From: Salvia splendens
Taxonomy: Eukaryota; Streptophyta; Magnoliopsida; Lamiales; Lamiaceae
Assembly: GCF_004379255.2 (NCBI RefSeq)
Contig: NC_056047.1
Location: 18,614,293-18,678,292 of the forward strand
Direction of reading: 5' to 3'
Length of the DNA stretch: 64,000 nucleotides
Every line of letters begins with the position of its first letter. Position 1 is the first letter of the stretch. Below the pieces are notes generated by a model. That model had not been told where the DNA came from. It ran no database searches and was given only the letters and a program-made list of their open reading frames with translations. The position numbers and the translations under genes are program-made. Positions 1-13,049 of the stretch are shown here, in pieces.

Positions 1-2894
<2,894 letters not shown>

Positions 2895-3360
2895 GATTTC
2901 CCCCCGTCTCTCTCTCTAGCTACATTAAGCTTGGGGCTGTGTGGAGAGGAAAACAAGAGTTGTTTGGGGGAGATTTTTAGAATGAGGGCATCTTTTTGTA
3001 GGGGCTTTGATATTGTCTTTTGGGCATTTCTGGAATTACAACAAATTAGCAATTAAATTATAGAATCTTTTACCACGTGGAATAACAAGTTGTAATACTA
3101 GTATTTAGAGTTCTTATAATTCTCATAACTCATAGTAACTAATTAATAATCACACCCATTGTGGTATATTTTTCTTTTATCAACTTTTGTGGTCAAATAA
3201 AAGGACAAGTCGGAAAATGAAAACATGGTCGATTACTTAACTCTGATTAGGCTTAAGCGTCATTTTGGTTAACATGGACTTTAATAAATGCAATTATAAA
3301 TGAGCTGTTAACTTAGTGGAACGTGAGTAATAATTTATATACCGTTATATAAAGTTGGTC
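2895..3360. promoter_or_regulatory. 5' flank and probable promoter of the DWF4-like gene
   Basis: AT-rich gene-free stretch between the DWF4-like start codon and a Harbinger remnant. A CT-rich leader (gagagag on the plus strand near 2910) directly precedes the ATG, as is common for plant 5' UTRs. I can assign no TATA box with confidence. The Harbinger remnant at 3364 lies only about 470 bp upstream of the start, close enough to sit inside the promoter. Confidence 0.45.
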
Positions 3361-3363
3361 TAA

Positions 3364-5080
3364 GAGCATCCACAGTGAGGCGAATGATGGCACATCCATG
3401 GTCCGCGCCTTATGCTTCGTCCGCGAACGATAGGCCTTCGACCAGGCATCGTCCGCGGTATCGTCAGCCCCACTGCGGGCGATGCGGACCATACCGCGGA
3501 CGATGCAACGCGTTTTCCTTTTTTTTTACCGATTTTTTTTTTTATCTATTTACACCCTCATTTCTCTTCCATTTCCCACACCAATAATTCTCTCCTATCT
3601 CTCACTTTCCCCACACACCAATATTTCACTCCCTATCTTTCTCACTAAAAAAATGAGACCCAGCGACGATTGGAGTACATTGGAGGGCATTACTCGGACC
3701 TTGACTCAGGCCTTATTCGATTGCGTTCATGAGGCTGCGGCGGAATGCTTGGCCGAAATAGAGCGCCAAGCGGCGGTGCAGATCCCGAGGCCGATTCGAC
3801 GTCGGACGTTTGTCCGCCGCGAGCACGACATAGCTCACCAACGTCTGTTCGCAGACTATTTTGCCCAGCAACCACGTTGGGGCCCGATGGTTTTTCACCG
3901 CTGTTTTAGAATGCGACGAGATCTTTTTCTCAGCATTGTCCAAACGTTGGAGGCACGTGATGAATACTTCCAGTATCGGTAATACGCTTTTGCAAAAGTG
4001 CACGGTTGCGCTCCGGCAGTTGGCCTACGACACCACAACGGACATGTTCGACGAGTACCTTCACGTCGGGGAGACAAATGGCCGCGAGTGCCTGAAGAAT
4101 TTTTGTAGGGGAGTTGTGGAGGCTTATAGCAACACATATTTGCAAAAGCCGAATGCTGAGGATTGCCATGCCCTGATGAAGATGCACGAGACGGCCCACG
4201 ACTTTCCTGAAATGCTAGAGAGCATCGATTGTATGCACTGGGAGTGGAAGAATTGCCCGACGGCGTGGAGAGGCCAATTTACTGGTGGATATAAGGGCAG
4301 CCACCCGACGATGATCCTCGAAGCCGTCGCTGACCATCGGCTCTAGATCTGGCATGCTTACTTCGGTGTAGCGGGGTCGAACAACGACATCAACGTCCTC
4401 AACTCATCCAACCTCTTAACCGAGCAATGCAATGGCAACGGCCCGACCATCGAGTTCACTGCCAACGGACGTCAATATCATATGGTGTACTACTTGGCCG
4501 ATGGCATATACCCAAGGTGGCATGTTTTTGTGAAGACGATCAGCTGCCAAATGGGTGACATGAGAGTTTTATTTGCACAAAAGCAGGAGGCTGCGCGGAA
4601 GGATGTGGAACGGGCATTTGTGTGCTCCAAGCGCGGTGGGCAATAGTGAAAGGTCCGACGCATTTCTGGTTCAAGGAAGTCATCGCCGATGTCATGCATC
4701 TTGCATAATATGATAGTCAAACACGAAGGTGGAAGAGTCACCGATTGGGGCGATGATGAAGGTGGATCTAGCTCCAGCACGGCGACCCAGCCCCACGTTC
4801 GAGGATTACTGATGGGATTCAATGAGGTTCTATCTAGACAGGCCTCAATGCCCAACCAACAAGACCATGCTCAGCTCATGAACGACATGATTGAAGAAGT
4901 TTGGAATCGTAACCACCATTGAGAATTTGTAGTTTTTTTATTATTTCAAACTGTAACCTTTGAACTTTCAATGAAATGAAGCTTTTTTTTTTAAATTTTT
5001 GTAGTGTTTTAAATATTCAAATAAATAAAATGCTTAGGGCGAACTATAGAGCTGCCTATAGGGCATCCCACTGCAAATGA
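3364..5080 (+). mobile_element. PIF/Harbinger element, decayed
   Basis: The left end GAGCATCCACAGTG follows a TAA trinucleotide (3361-3363), the usual PIF/Harbinger target. The right end near 5070-5080 (CCCACTGCAAATG) is a degenerate inverted match to the left. A GC-rich left subterminal region, a TA-rich leader and a transposase pseudogene lie between. The right TSD is not recognisable, so that border is approximate. The same family recurs at 16.5-26.3, 28.6-30.2, 33.1-33.9 and 62.7-63.1 kb. Confidence 0.8.
3653..4922 (+). pseudogene. Harbinger transposase-derived nuclease (plant transposon protein / HARBI1-like), broken
   Basis: Related to the DDE-type nuclease of PIF/Harbinger elements (Plant_tran / DDE_Tnp_4 families). 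Reading across frames shows the usual order: an N-terminal arginine-rich stretch with RRRTFVRREHD; FRMRRDLFLSIV; QKCTVALRQLAY; MFDEYLHVGET; CMHWEWKNCPTAW, which holds a catalytic Asp region (SIDCMHW); GGYKGSHPTMILEAVAD; FGVAGSNNDINVL; and C-terminal ILHNMIVKHE. It is interrupted by a frameshift near 3980, an in-frame TAG at about 4344 just before IWHAYFGVAG, and further shifts near 4619 and 4690. The open pieces therefore cannot make a full nuclease. A domesticated ALP1-like role is unlikely given the breaks. Confidence 0.85.
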
Positions 5081-6075
5081 ATGGGTATGACAATTGACTT
5101 CATTTACCTCTTCTATGAGCAATCCCATCTACACCACAACTCTCCAACATCAAATTGCCGCGGCTAAAAGGCCAAAGCCCCAAAACACAGCCGTGGAGCA
5201 CCACCCGAATGACACCACTAGCCCATGAGCACAGCCAAAAACTTCACTACTCGGCATTCAATCCACGGTAGCTCTTCTTGTGTCTCAAGTCCCAGTCCAT
5301 TTCTCTTTAAGTTGATAGCTGTCCGGAGAAGTGGAACAACGAGAACACTCGTAGTAGTTGGTGAAGGAGTAGTAATTTAGGATTTTTTTATTAATAAGAG
5401 AACATAAATTTAAAGGCCGTGTCATTGACTCAGAACCCTAATTTTTTTACATTGGACTTCAACCATACACACATTTGGAGGATTTTTATTATTGCTACGG
5501 AACGAGGCGAGAATTGATGATGGAGGAGTCATGTGATACGAGAAGTTTCATAAGAACAAGAGAGAGAGTTTTAGTTAGTTTTCCTGTATTGGGCTTTTCT
5601 ATTAAAGAGTTTTAGTTGGTTTTCCTGTATTGGGCTTTTCTATTAAGTTTGGTTGGGCCCAAATTGAGAATTACTAACATTATAGGAGTATGTATTTCCT
5701 TTCTATTCACACCTCTTTCTCTCATAATTTTGACTATCAGTCTATCACATAATTTTATTTTTAATAAATAAATCAAAATTACTTCCTTTTTCAATTGTCA
5801 CATAAATTCTAATTTCTCACGTTAGTTTCGATCTTTAAGAAAATTTTTTTCTAAAATTCATGTATATAGTGAGATATGTGCATCGAGAAGGAAATTTTGC
5901 TGGAGATTTTTTGTCACGCTATGCATAAAATTTCGAGAGGTGAGTGCGTGTTGTTGAACAGTCGCCTACAGATCTTGGTATTTTGTTATCACATGGCATG
6001 CTAGGAATATCTTATAGTAGTAATCGATAGCATGTAGTCTTGTTCAGGCTTTGCCCCACTTCAGTATAAAAAAAA
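5081..6075. other. Intergenic, no gene seen
   Basis: No recognisable coding sequence on either strand. A 41-bp direct duplication is visible at about 5566-5645 (GAGTTTTAGTT...TTTTCTATTAA twice). The remainder is moderately AT-rich unique-looking sequence. Confidence 0.5.
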
Positions 6076-6077
6076 TA

Positions 6078-6337
6078 CTCCCTCCGTCCGTGAAATGTTG
6101 TTCAGTTTTTCCATTTCGGTCCGTCTGCGAAATGTTGTCCACTTTGCTTTTTTTTTTCTTTCCATTTTTGGTAAGTGGTTCACACTTTCCACTAACTCAT
6201 TACACTTACATTCTATTTTAAAACCAATATATAAATGTGTGACCTAAATTCCACTAACTTTTTTCACTCACTTTTCTTTATATTTATTAGAACCCGTGCA
6301 GAGTTAAACATGGACAATATTTTGCGGACGGAGGGAG
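6078..6337. mobile_element. Stowaway-type MITE
   Basis: Terminal inverted repeats CTCCCTCCGTCCG and CGGACGGAGGGAG are flanked by TA on both sides (6076-6077 and 6338-6339), the Tc1/mariner hallmark. It is 260 bp long with no coding capacity. The interior shows the usual TTTTTCACTCACTT and AACCCGTGC elements of plant Stowaways. Confidence 0.9.
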
Positions 6338-6410
6338 TATTTGAAGAAACCACTGTAAAATGTTGAAAATTACTTAATAAATCAAACAAGTAATTCTAAA
6401 CATAAGTAGT

Positions 6411-7142
6411 TAGGGATGTCAATGTAGCCCTTAACCCGTGGGCTGGCCCGAATAGCTCGCCAAATTTATAGGGTTAGGGCTGGAAATTTCTAGCCCGATA
6501 AAATCAAAACCCGATTAGCCCGCACCCGATTAACTCGCAACCCGTTATGGCCAGACTCGAAAACCCGATGGGCTGACCCGAAAACCCGATGGGCTGGCCC
6601 GAAAACCCAATAAAATTTCTGTTATTCTATTTTTTAACTCCTAATTAGACACTTAATTGATTAATTTTATAATATAGATAACTAAAAAAATAACTTTCGA
6701 ATTTATATTAAATATACAAACTATATATTGAATTTTTATTAATATAATAATTGATTAATAAATTTAAAACTTCAAATTCACTAAAAAATATTTAAATTTC
6801 TAAAACTTGCATTAAAATTCCGTGAAATATCTCAAATATTAGTATTTGATCATGTTTATGATTGAGTTTAAGCATACATCTCAAATATTTCATAATTAAA
6901 TGTTTTACATTGTATGAATATAACTAATTTTAATCATTATTTATTGGATTGATCGCATGTTAATATTATCGGAAGCAACCCGAATAACCCGCTGGGCTAG
7001 CCAGAAACCCGAGCTTTTAGGGTTAGGGTTGAACTTTTATAACCCGAAAGAAATCACAACCCGATTAGCCCTCACCCGATTGACCCGCAACGCGAGTAGG
7101 ATTGGCCTGAAACCCGACGGGCCGGCCCGATTGACATCCCTA
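6411..7142. mobile_element. Non-autonomous hAT element with perfect 8-bp TSD
   Basis: The ends TAGGGATGTCAAT and ATTGACATCCCTA are perfect inverted repeats. The flanking octamer TAAGTAGT occurs at 6403-6410 and 7143-7150, a perfect 8-bp TSD diagnostic of hAT elements. Subterminal regions are packed with short motifs such as GGGCTGGCCCGA and AACCCGAT, typical of hAT transposase-binding repeats. There is no transposase ORF; the 62-residue ORF at the right end only reads the GGCCCG repeats. Confidence 0.93.
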
Positions 7143-7334
7143 TAAGTAGTATTTTTTTTTATTATTTTCGATTTTAGTAGTGCCATTTTTTAGATCACAA
7201 CTCAATTGTTTGATGCAAATTCTAAAATGTAGTAGTAATCCACAACTTTCAAGGGTCAAAGAGAGATAAACTGATAATGTATATCAACGCTATATGCAAG
7301 TACACACCAACAAATATCCACATAATCTTTTATT

Positions 7335-7525
7335 TAACACTATATAATTTGATATATAGGGTATTTGCAAACTCTAAATTACGATCTGGACCATTAGAAA
7401 ATATCAACAGATGACAAAATAACAATAACATAAAATGTCAACACATTATCAACCGTTGACATTTTTATTGCTGGTATTTAACGTTTGAAGTTTGTACAAT
7501 ATCTAAAGTTTACAATTTGATAACA
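7335..7525. mobile_element. Small MITE of a TGTTGACAT-rich family
   Basis: The left end (GGGTATTTGCAAACTCTAAATT) and right end (GTTTACAATTTGATAACATC) are imperfect inverted repeats. The core contains CAACAGATGACAAAATAAC and GTTGACATTTTTATTG. Related copies sit at 14.9-15.1 kb and in the introns of both germin-like copies (about 36.2 and 52.9 kb). Borders are approximate and no TSD was fixed. Confidence 0.55.
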
Positions 7526-7526
7526 T

Positions 7527-7772
7527 CCCCTTGTCATATATATATATATATATAGGGTTGCGTTAGTGTGCTAACTAATTTACAGTAATAATTAATGACT
7601 TTCAATATTGTGTATTCAAATTATCAACACAAAGACATAATTATATCAATACAACATGCAAATTTAAATATCAACACAAAGACATAATTTATCAACAAAA
7701 GAAAGATTGATAAATTTATGTCTTTGTATTGATATTTTTAACATACAAAATTGATATTTAGTTATTAGTTAT

Positions 7773-7807
<35 letters not shown>
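7527..7807. repeat. (TA)n tracts bracketing a short hairpin-forming segment
   Basis: Two (TA)n tracts (about 7537-7552 and 7776-7807) flank 220 bp holding a strong inverted repeat: ATCAACACAAAGACATAA near 7668 against TTATGTCTTTGTATTGAT near 7718. The left (TA)n is followed by GGGTTGCGTTAGTG, resembling the GGGTAGTGATCT that follows the next tract. This may be another short member of the same (TA)n-associated class. Confidence 0.5.
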
Positions 7808-7813
<6 letters not shown>

Positions 7814-7949
7814 TGATCTATGGCAAACACCTCTTAACCAAATAACTAGAGAACAAATAATAGCCACAAGATCAAAAAAATCAATGGCTAATATTAGTTT
7901 CCTCTCTCACAAATTTACTCCACAATAACCAAGCGGGGTATAATGGTCA

Positions 7950-8222
7950 TTGACAATCCTCTTCCTCTCTTCTCCTCTTCCCTCTTCTCCAAAAGCAATT
8001 AGTATCGCACAAAATGGTGGTGAATTGCTGCTGCAGCTCTTCCTTCGCCGCCGCCACCACCGCCATTTACGCCGCCGCCGGAGCTGGAGCTCCATCTTTC
8101 TGTCTCTTACGGCGGCGATCTGTTGGTTTTTGTGGAGGAGGAGAGTATTTTCAGTTATACGGACTGTTGAAACAGAATCTTGTATAACAATGGCAAACAT
8201 TTCACCTACACAGAGCAATTAG
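7950..8222 (+). other. Unrecognised ORF in GC-rich patch of the TIR element
   Basis: A 90-codon plus-strand ORF rich in Arg/His (FLRRRHHRHLRRRRSW) overlaps a 103-codon minus-strand ORF. Both result from a run of CCGCCGCCACCACCGCC-like triplets near 8045-8085. The base composition is unlike the AT-rich surroundings, so this may be a captured host fragment (5' UTR or exon). I recognise no family and would not call it a gene. Confidence 0.25.
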
Positions 8223-8589
8223 TTTCAAGAATATGGATTACAAGAAAGAATTACTATTATCTAAAAGGAGGTCATTGATTTCACAAACAATCATTCCGCG
8301 TGAAACATTAAATGCAGTTTAATTACGAAATGTGTTTCAATAATGGAGTATCGTAATTCATTAGTAGCCCTTAACCTCCAAAAAAAAAAAATCGGTACAT
8401 ATTTATCCCACACGTACTTGAAATTAAATTGAAACTTTTTTAGATTTCACCTGATGAGGATCGAGGTATTACCTTAAATGACAAAGCTAAGGTAACCAAA
8501 GATCTGTAATTATTTTCATTTTAGAATTTTAGTGATTAAAACAACTTATAACCAAAGTAATGATTCAGCTGTCCCTGAGATGAAAAATC

Positions 8590-9325
8590 AGAATAAGAGT
8601 GATGTGTTTTGTGAACAAGAGTGAAGTAAAATCAGAATAAGAGTGAAGTAAAATCAGAATAAGAGTGAAGTAAAATCAGAATAAGAGTGATGTGTTTTGT
8701 GAACAAGAGTGAAGTAAAATCAGAATAAGAGTGATGTGTTTTGTGAACAAGAGTGAAGTAAAATCCGAATAAGAGTGATGTGTTTTGTGAACAAGAGTGA
8801 AGTAAAATCAGAATAAGAGTGATGTGTTTTGTGAACAAGAGTGAAGTAAAATCCGAATAAGAGTGATGTGTTTTGTGAACAGGAGTGAAGTAAAAATCCG
8901 AATAAGAGTGATGTGTTTTGTGAACAGGAGTGAAGTAAAATCCGAATAAGAGTGATGTGTTTTGTGAACAAGAGTGAAGTAAAATCAGAATAAGAGTGAT
9001 GTGTTTTGTGAACAAGAGTGAAGTAAAATCATAATAAGAGTGATGTGTTTTGTGAACAATAGTGAAGTAAAATCAGAATAAGAGTGATGTGTTTTGTGAA
9101 CAAGAGTAAAGTAAAATCATAATAAGAGTGATGTGTTTTGTGAACAAGAGTGAAGTAAAATCATAATAAGAGTGATGTGTTTTGTAAACAACAGTGAAGT
9201 AAAATCATAATAAAAGTGATGTGTTTTGTAAACAAGAGTGAAGTAAAATCATGTTAAGAGTGATTTGTTTTGTAAACAACAGTGAAGTAAAATCATAATA
9301 AGAGTGATGTGTTTTGTAAATCAAT
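8590..9325. repeat. 44-bp minisatellite array built of two 22-bp half-units
   Basis: About 16 head-to-tail units of 44 bp. Each pairs AGAGTGATGTGTTTTGTGAA with AGAGTGAAGTAAAATCAGAA. The half-units share AGAGTGA, so the array looks like a duplicated 22-mer. Copies are near identical at 8680-9030 and diverge (GTAAACAACAG, TCATAAT) towards 9300. Because 44 is not a multiple of 3, three shifted reading frames stay open on the minus strand; this explains the 127- and 83-codon ORFs there, which are not genes. Confidence 0.95.
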
Positions 9326-9530
9326 AAAAAAATATAATAAAATAAAGGAAAAATCTGCCATCAACATCATTGATCTCATAAAGTCCGATTTTCATGAAAT
9401 TACAAGGAAATTTCCTACTCGAATAATATAAAGCCACCAATTTTGTCTTGTAACATGATTCATAATAATTTCAATAATAAACATAGTCTGTATATATTAG
9501 TGTTGTGTGTACAAGCATTAATTTATAAAG

Positions 9531-9767
9531 ATGGGTTTGGCGGTGGTGGTTCTGCCGCTAACGAAGCTCGGCGGGGCAGCTCTGCTTCTGATGGTGTCTT
9601 TGCTTTGGCCATTCGCGGTGAAGTTTGGCTTCAGCTACGGGCCGCTCCGGGAGATCTGCTGGGACATGGCCGACGCACTGCGGCTGTTGATGTTTCGGGT
9701 GAGACCGGCTGTATGTTACCCCGCCGTCATCGCCGTGAACTGCCCGGCGGAGGACGCCTTCAGGTGA
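9531..9767 (+). other. Unrecognised GC-rich ORF, possible captured exon
   Basis: A 78-codon ORF starting MGLAVVVLPLTKLGG, with a hydrophobic first 30 residues (LLLMVSLLWPFAVKFGF) that could be a membrane segment, then WDMADALRLLMFRV. Its high GC content contrasts with the AT-rich element and is compatible with capture of host coding sequence by the TIR element. An overlapping frame (9443-9889) is also open, so coding status is undecided. Confidence 0.3.
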
Positions 9768-10068
9768 AGAACTGGCGCATGTGCGGCGGCGGCGGAGAGG
9801 CCGGCCATGGCGGTGGCTGGAGACAATTCAGATGCAGATTGTACAAATTGCGGAGAAGACAATTCACGTTGATACATTTGAGATTTTGAATTCCAAAAAT
9901 GCCCTTTGACTATTATTTTTTATAAAAATCTGCAAGATTATTTAAACCATAAGATTAATTTGGAGTATTAAAATGTGTGGCTGAGATTTGTTCTCTAGTT
10001 ATACACTTAAAATTAATTATATCTTGATCACTAACCTATATATATATATATATATATAAATAATCTAG

Positions 10069-10934
10069 TTATTCCCACCATCGCTGTGACTGCAAATACT
10101 CGACCATCTTCTCATCAATCTGGAAAGTATCCGCCAGCACCCGAGCATACACTGGCGGCTCCGCCCCAGACAGCAGCCTCGCCGGCGACACCACCCCGGG
10201 ATTCTGGCTGTTGAAGCTCACAAACGCCAAGGCGTCATCCTGCCCGATGTTGTACTGGAAATGCAACAGGCCCCGGGGGAACACGAACACGAACACGAAC
10301 ACGTCCCCCGGGCGCAGGATCTTCGCGTAGAGCGTCCCGTTCTCGCTCGGGTCGTTCGGGTTCGACGACAGGAAGCCCGTGTACAGCATGCCTTATATGA
10401 CCACGAGCATCTCCGAGGCGCGTGGGTGCGCGTGGGGCGGGTTGAGGCCGCGCGGGGCGAAGTCGATCCGCGACATGGCCACGCCCTGCGTGTTGAGGGC
10501 CGGGAACTGGCGCTCGAACGCCATCGTGATTTTCGACCCGAAAGGGGCTTGTGATTGGCTGAGGCTTGTGCAGCCCGGCCGCGTAGTAGAAGTCGTCCGA
10601 CGTCACGGACGACGGGTCTTTGCACAGCTTTCCATTCAAATATACTGTTATGGGCAAAATATGATAAAAATTAAATATGCGTTTTAGGTCAAATAACTCT
10701 AAGATAGCAGATGTTGCAGTTATACTTACTACCGTTTGTGTCATTAATAGATAAAATACACATTTTAGGTCAGATAACTCTAAGATAGCGAATGTTGCAG
10801 TTATACTTACTGCCTTTTGTGTCGTCGATGGATACGCAGAAATCCTGCAACGGGTCGGGATCGGCTGCGGAGGCATGGGACCAGAAAAGGCTCAGTGTGG
10901 AGATGATTAATAACAAAAGATTCAATGATTTCAT
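10069..10934 (-). pseudogene. Germin-like protein pseudogene
   Basis: Germin-like proteins are secreted manganese cupins of the apoplast. Exon 1 (10934-10811) encodes a signal peptide (MKSLNLLLLIISTLSLFW) followed by ADPDPLQDFCVSIDD. Exon 2 (10644-10069) encodes LNGKLCKDPSSVTSDDFYY, cupin motif 1 as GLNPPHAHPRASE and cupin motif 2 as PRGLLHFQYN. Three lesions are visible: a 1-bp insertion near 10541 (CCCTTTCGGG for CCCTTCGGG), an in-frame TAA at 10393-10395 where the family has an acidic codon after motif 1, and a GTGTTC expansion giving VFVFVFVFPRG instead of VFVFPRG. The intron carries a duplicated copy of the exon 1 end plus donor. Very high GC in exon 2 sets it apart from the 36-kb paralogue, so it is an older subfamily member and not a recent duplicate. 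Confidence 0.9.
10645..10810 (-). repeat. Tandem duplication of an exon-donor segment in the germin-like pseudogene intron
   Basis: The block TTTTAGGTCAAATAACTCTA through TTGCAGTTATACTTACTACC (about 10680-10745) is repeated at about 10752-10830, where it runs into exon 1. The intron therefore begins with a second, decayed copy of the exon 1 tail and splice donor. Mutations in the upstream copy (ACCGTTTGTGTCATTAATAG for GCCTTTTGTGTCGTCGATGG) show it is not recent. Confidence 0.75.
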
Positions 10935-10939
10935 GACAT

Positions 10940-12355
10940 TTTTTTACTTAGTTTGTGTTTGATATATGTGTTTAATTAATGCGAATATTTATAGTTGATA
11001 GTATTTCTATTTTGGGAATGGATGTGAAATCATCTTATGTACGATCAATCGATGTTTTTTTCTATATATATGTATACTAATCCGTCTTTTAAATTTTACC
11101 ATAAACTATCGATAATTCATTAAAAATGTTTTTATTGATCGAAAATGTACAATAATAAATACTAATATATTAAAATTTTCTCATGTGCATTTCAGGGCTT
11201 CAAAATGTCAATATGGGTGATATATTTGCGATTTTTAGTTTAAGTTATACCGTTAGATTTGTTGTCAATTTGGTTAGTACGTTTCAAAATCCAATATTCT
11301 TGGTAATAGATGGTATAGTAATTCATAAAAAAAATGTGAACTTAGAGACCAATGTTCGACCTTGATTATGAGGAGAAATTCAATAGGTGCAAACATCGAT
11401 TAACATGTAATGGAGTCTAAGATTAATCATTAAAAAGCAGAAAGACAGTCTCACTTAAACAATTTCATTTGCAAGGAAAAGTTGGACAATAAGAAATAAA
11501 GTAAACCATTAGATGAGAATATAACATATAAAATTATAATAAAATTAAGGAAGGAAGTCGTATCATCTTTGCAATGGAGTCTGCTATTTACGGTTGAAAT
11601 TTGTTCCTCACTAATGGTCAAATACTATTCTCTCATATGTTGAATGAACACTTTGTTTCTGGAGAAATTTGCAGGTTTTCAGCATCTTCTTTTTCCTGAA
11701 AAAAAGACAATAGTATTACTAAATAAGTGGTAGGAATACTTTTCAATAATAAAATAACTTTTTGCATTTAATTAAGTCAGGTACATTTCTCAATATTGTT
11801 TACATAGCTGTGTGCTATGAACCTATGGGAAATGAATATTCATTCGTTTAGTTAATTTTGTAGAAAATTCATTCTGCTGCTGTATAAATTGACGATTTTA
11901 TTTATAAACGTTTGTGGAGTGAAAATTTTTAAATAGATTGTAGGATACGACTCAATTTTAATTTATTTTCGTAGTTGTTAAAGAAATAGTATTAAGGAAG
12001 GTTGAGAGTTAAAATACTTCTCCAGGCAGAGGTTTTTTTGGTTTACGTCACTTATGAATTTGTTATTCAACAGATTGGATATCTATAATCTTACAATACC
12101 AATACGGCTCTCGAATGCTTACATTTTCTAAATTAAATTATAAAACTTTGTAACGCTTAAACAGAGAAATAATTAATTTTAAGGCTACGCTAAAATCGCA
12201 AACTATGATAGTATTTCCATAAACTTAATTAGAGGCCAATGAGATAAACCATATAACCAATTTTTCACGATATAAAATACCGGAAAAATTAATTAAAATG
12301 AGCACAAAATTGAGTATCAAGAAATCTCCAATCGGATAAGTTTCCAATTAAGTGG
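10940..12355. other. Intergenic, no gene seen
   Basis: AT-rich sequence with no convincing coding region on either strand. The 60-codon ORF near 11183 has no recognisable features. The 100 bp next to the germin-like pseudogene (10935-11010) includes TATATAGTTGATAG-like sequence and probably its dead promoter. Confidence 0.5.
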
Positions 12356-12357
12356 TA

Positions 12358-12544
12358 CTCCCTCCGTCCCCAAAGAATATGCACTTTGGGTTCGGCGCGA
12401 ATTTTAATGCAAAATTGAGAAAGTAAGAGAAAGGTAGAGAGAAAAAGTAATTAAAGTATTGTTAGTGGAGAATGAGTTCCACCTAATTAGAGTGAAAAGA
12501 GTTTCCATAATTGAAAAGTGTATATTCTTGTGAAACGGAGGGAG
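12358..12544. mobile_element. Stowaway-type MITE
   Basis: Terminal repeats CTCCCTCCGTCCCC and AACGGAGGGAG are flanked by TA (12356-12357 and 12545-12546). It is 187 bp with conserved internal arms GAATATGCACTTTGGG and AAAGTGTATATTCTTG. No coding capacity. Confidence 0.92.
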
Positions 12545-12617
12545 TAGTATAGTTTTCAGAGCGAAACAGTTTAAAACAAATCATCACAAACGTCGAGCGA
12601 ATGAAGAAGAGTAATTG

Positions 12618-12790
12618 AATGTGTGTGTGAGTTGGTCAAGCGATAGAGAGGTTAATAATGTCTGAGCCCAAAGATCTTGGGTTCAAGTCCTCCGTGACAC
12701 GGCTTTTAAATTTATGTTCATTTAACCATTAAATCATCCTAACAATTATGAAAAATAAACAAAATTCTAACAACTAAACAATAAGTTATA
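12618..12790 (+). mobile_element. tRNA-derived SINE candidate
   Basis: A box A-like TGGTCAAGCGA at 12633-12643 is followed 37 bp later by a box B-like GGTTCAAGTCC at 12680-12690, the internal RNA polymerase III promoter layout of plant SINEs. The segment starts with GTGTGTGAGTTGGTC and continues through CCGTGACACGGC into an AT-rich tail. No cloverleaf tRNA can be folded by eye, so this is not called as a tRNA gene. Ends and TSD are unresolved. Confidence 0.5.
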
Positions 12791-13049
12791 AAATATCCTA
12801 AATAATTATACGGGGAGATTATTAGCTCATTTATAGAATAAAGTAATAGTCTAGGTCCCTATTAAACCCTCATGGTTGAAAACCAGCTTGCTCTCAAGGT
12901 TGAAGTCTGAAAATCAATTTTGTCTCGTTGTCGTTGTTTGATCATTGTTTGCAAACAAAATTATATTGCTTGGACCCCACCGAGTTAAGGAGAAATTGTC
13001 TTTTGGCATGAGACTTAAGTGACATAACCATTAACCAATAACAACAACC

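Larger units (their letters stand above)
7808..10036. mobile_element. TIR element inserted in or between (TA)n tracts, Mutator-like candidate
   Basis: The left end GGGTAGTGATCT and right end (complement of 10025-10036) GGTTAGTGATCA are inverted repeats. They continue with a second shared block, ATAACTAGAGAACAAAT then AGCCACA, about 25-35 bp further in on both sides. Both ends abut (TA)n tracts, so the TSD cannot be read. The interior holds a GC-rich ORF-bearing segment (7950-8222), a 44-bp minisatellite (8590-9325) and a GC-rich ORF (9531-9767). No transposase was seen. The assignment to Mutator-like elements rests on long TIRs and is uncertain. Confidence 0.7.

Noticed and set aside
8632..9015. 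Minus-strand ORFs of 127 and 83 codons with FTKHITLI repeats
   Set aside because: Artefact of the 44-bp minisatellite being stop-free in that strand.
8590..9325. CRISPR-like regular repeats
   Set aside because: Units are contiguous with no unique spacers, and the genome is plant nuclear.
10235..10876. 213-codon minus-strand ORF and GC-rich overlapping ORFs on both strands
   Set aside because: Frameshifted readings of the germin-like exon; GC richness keeps all frames open.
12633..12690. Functional tRNA gene
   Set aside because: Pol III boxes present but no acceptor or anticodon stem pairing could be drawn; reported only as a SINE candidate.
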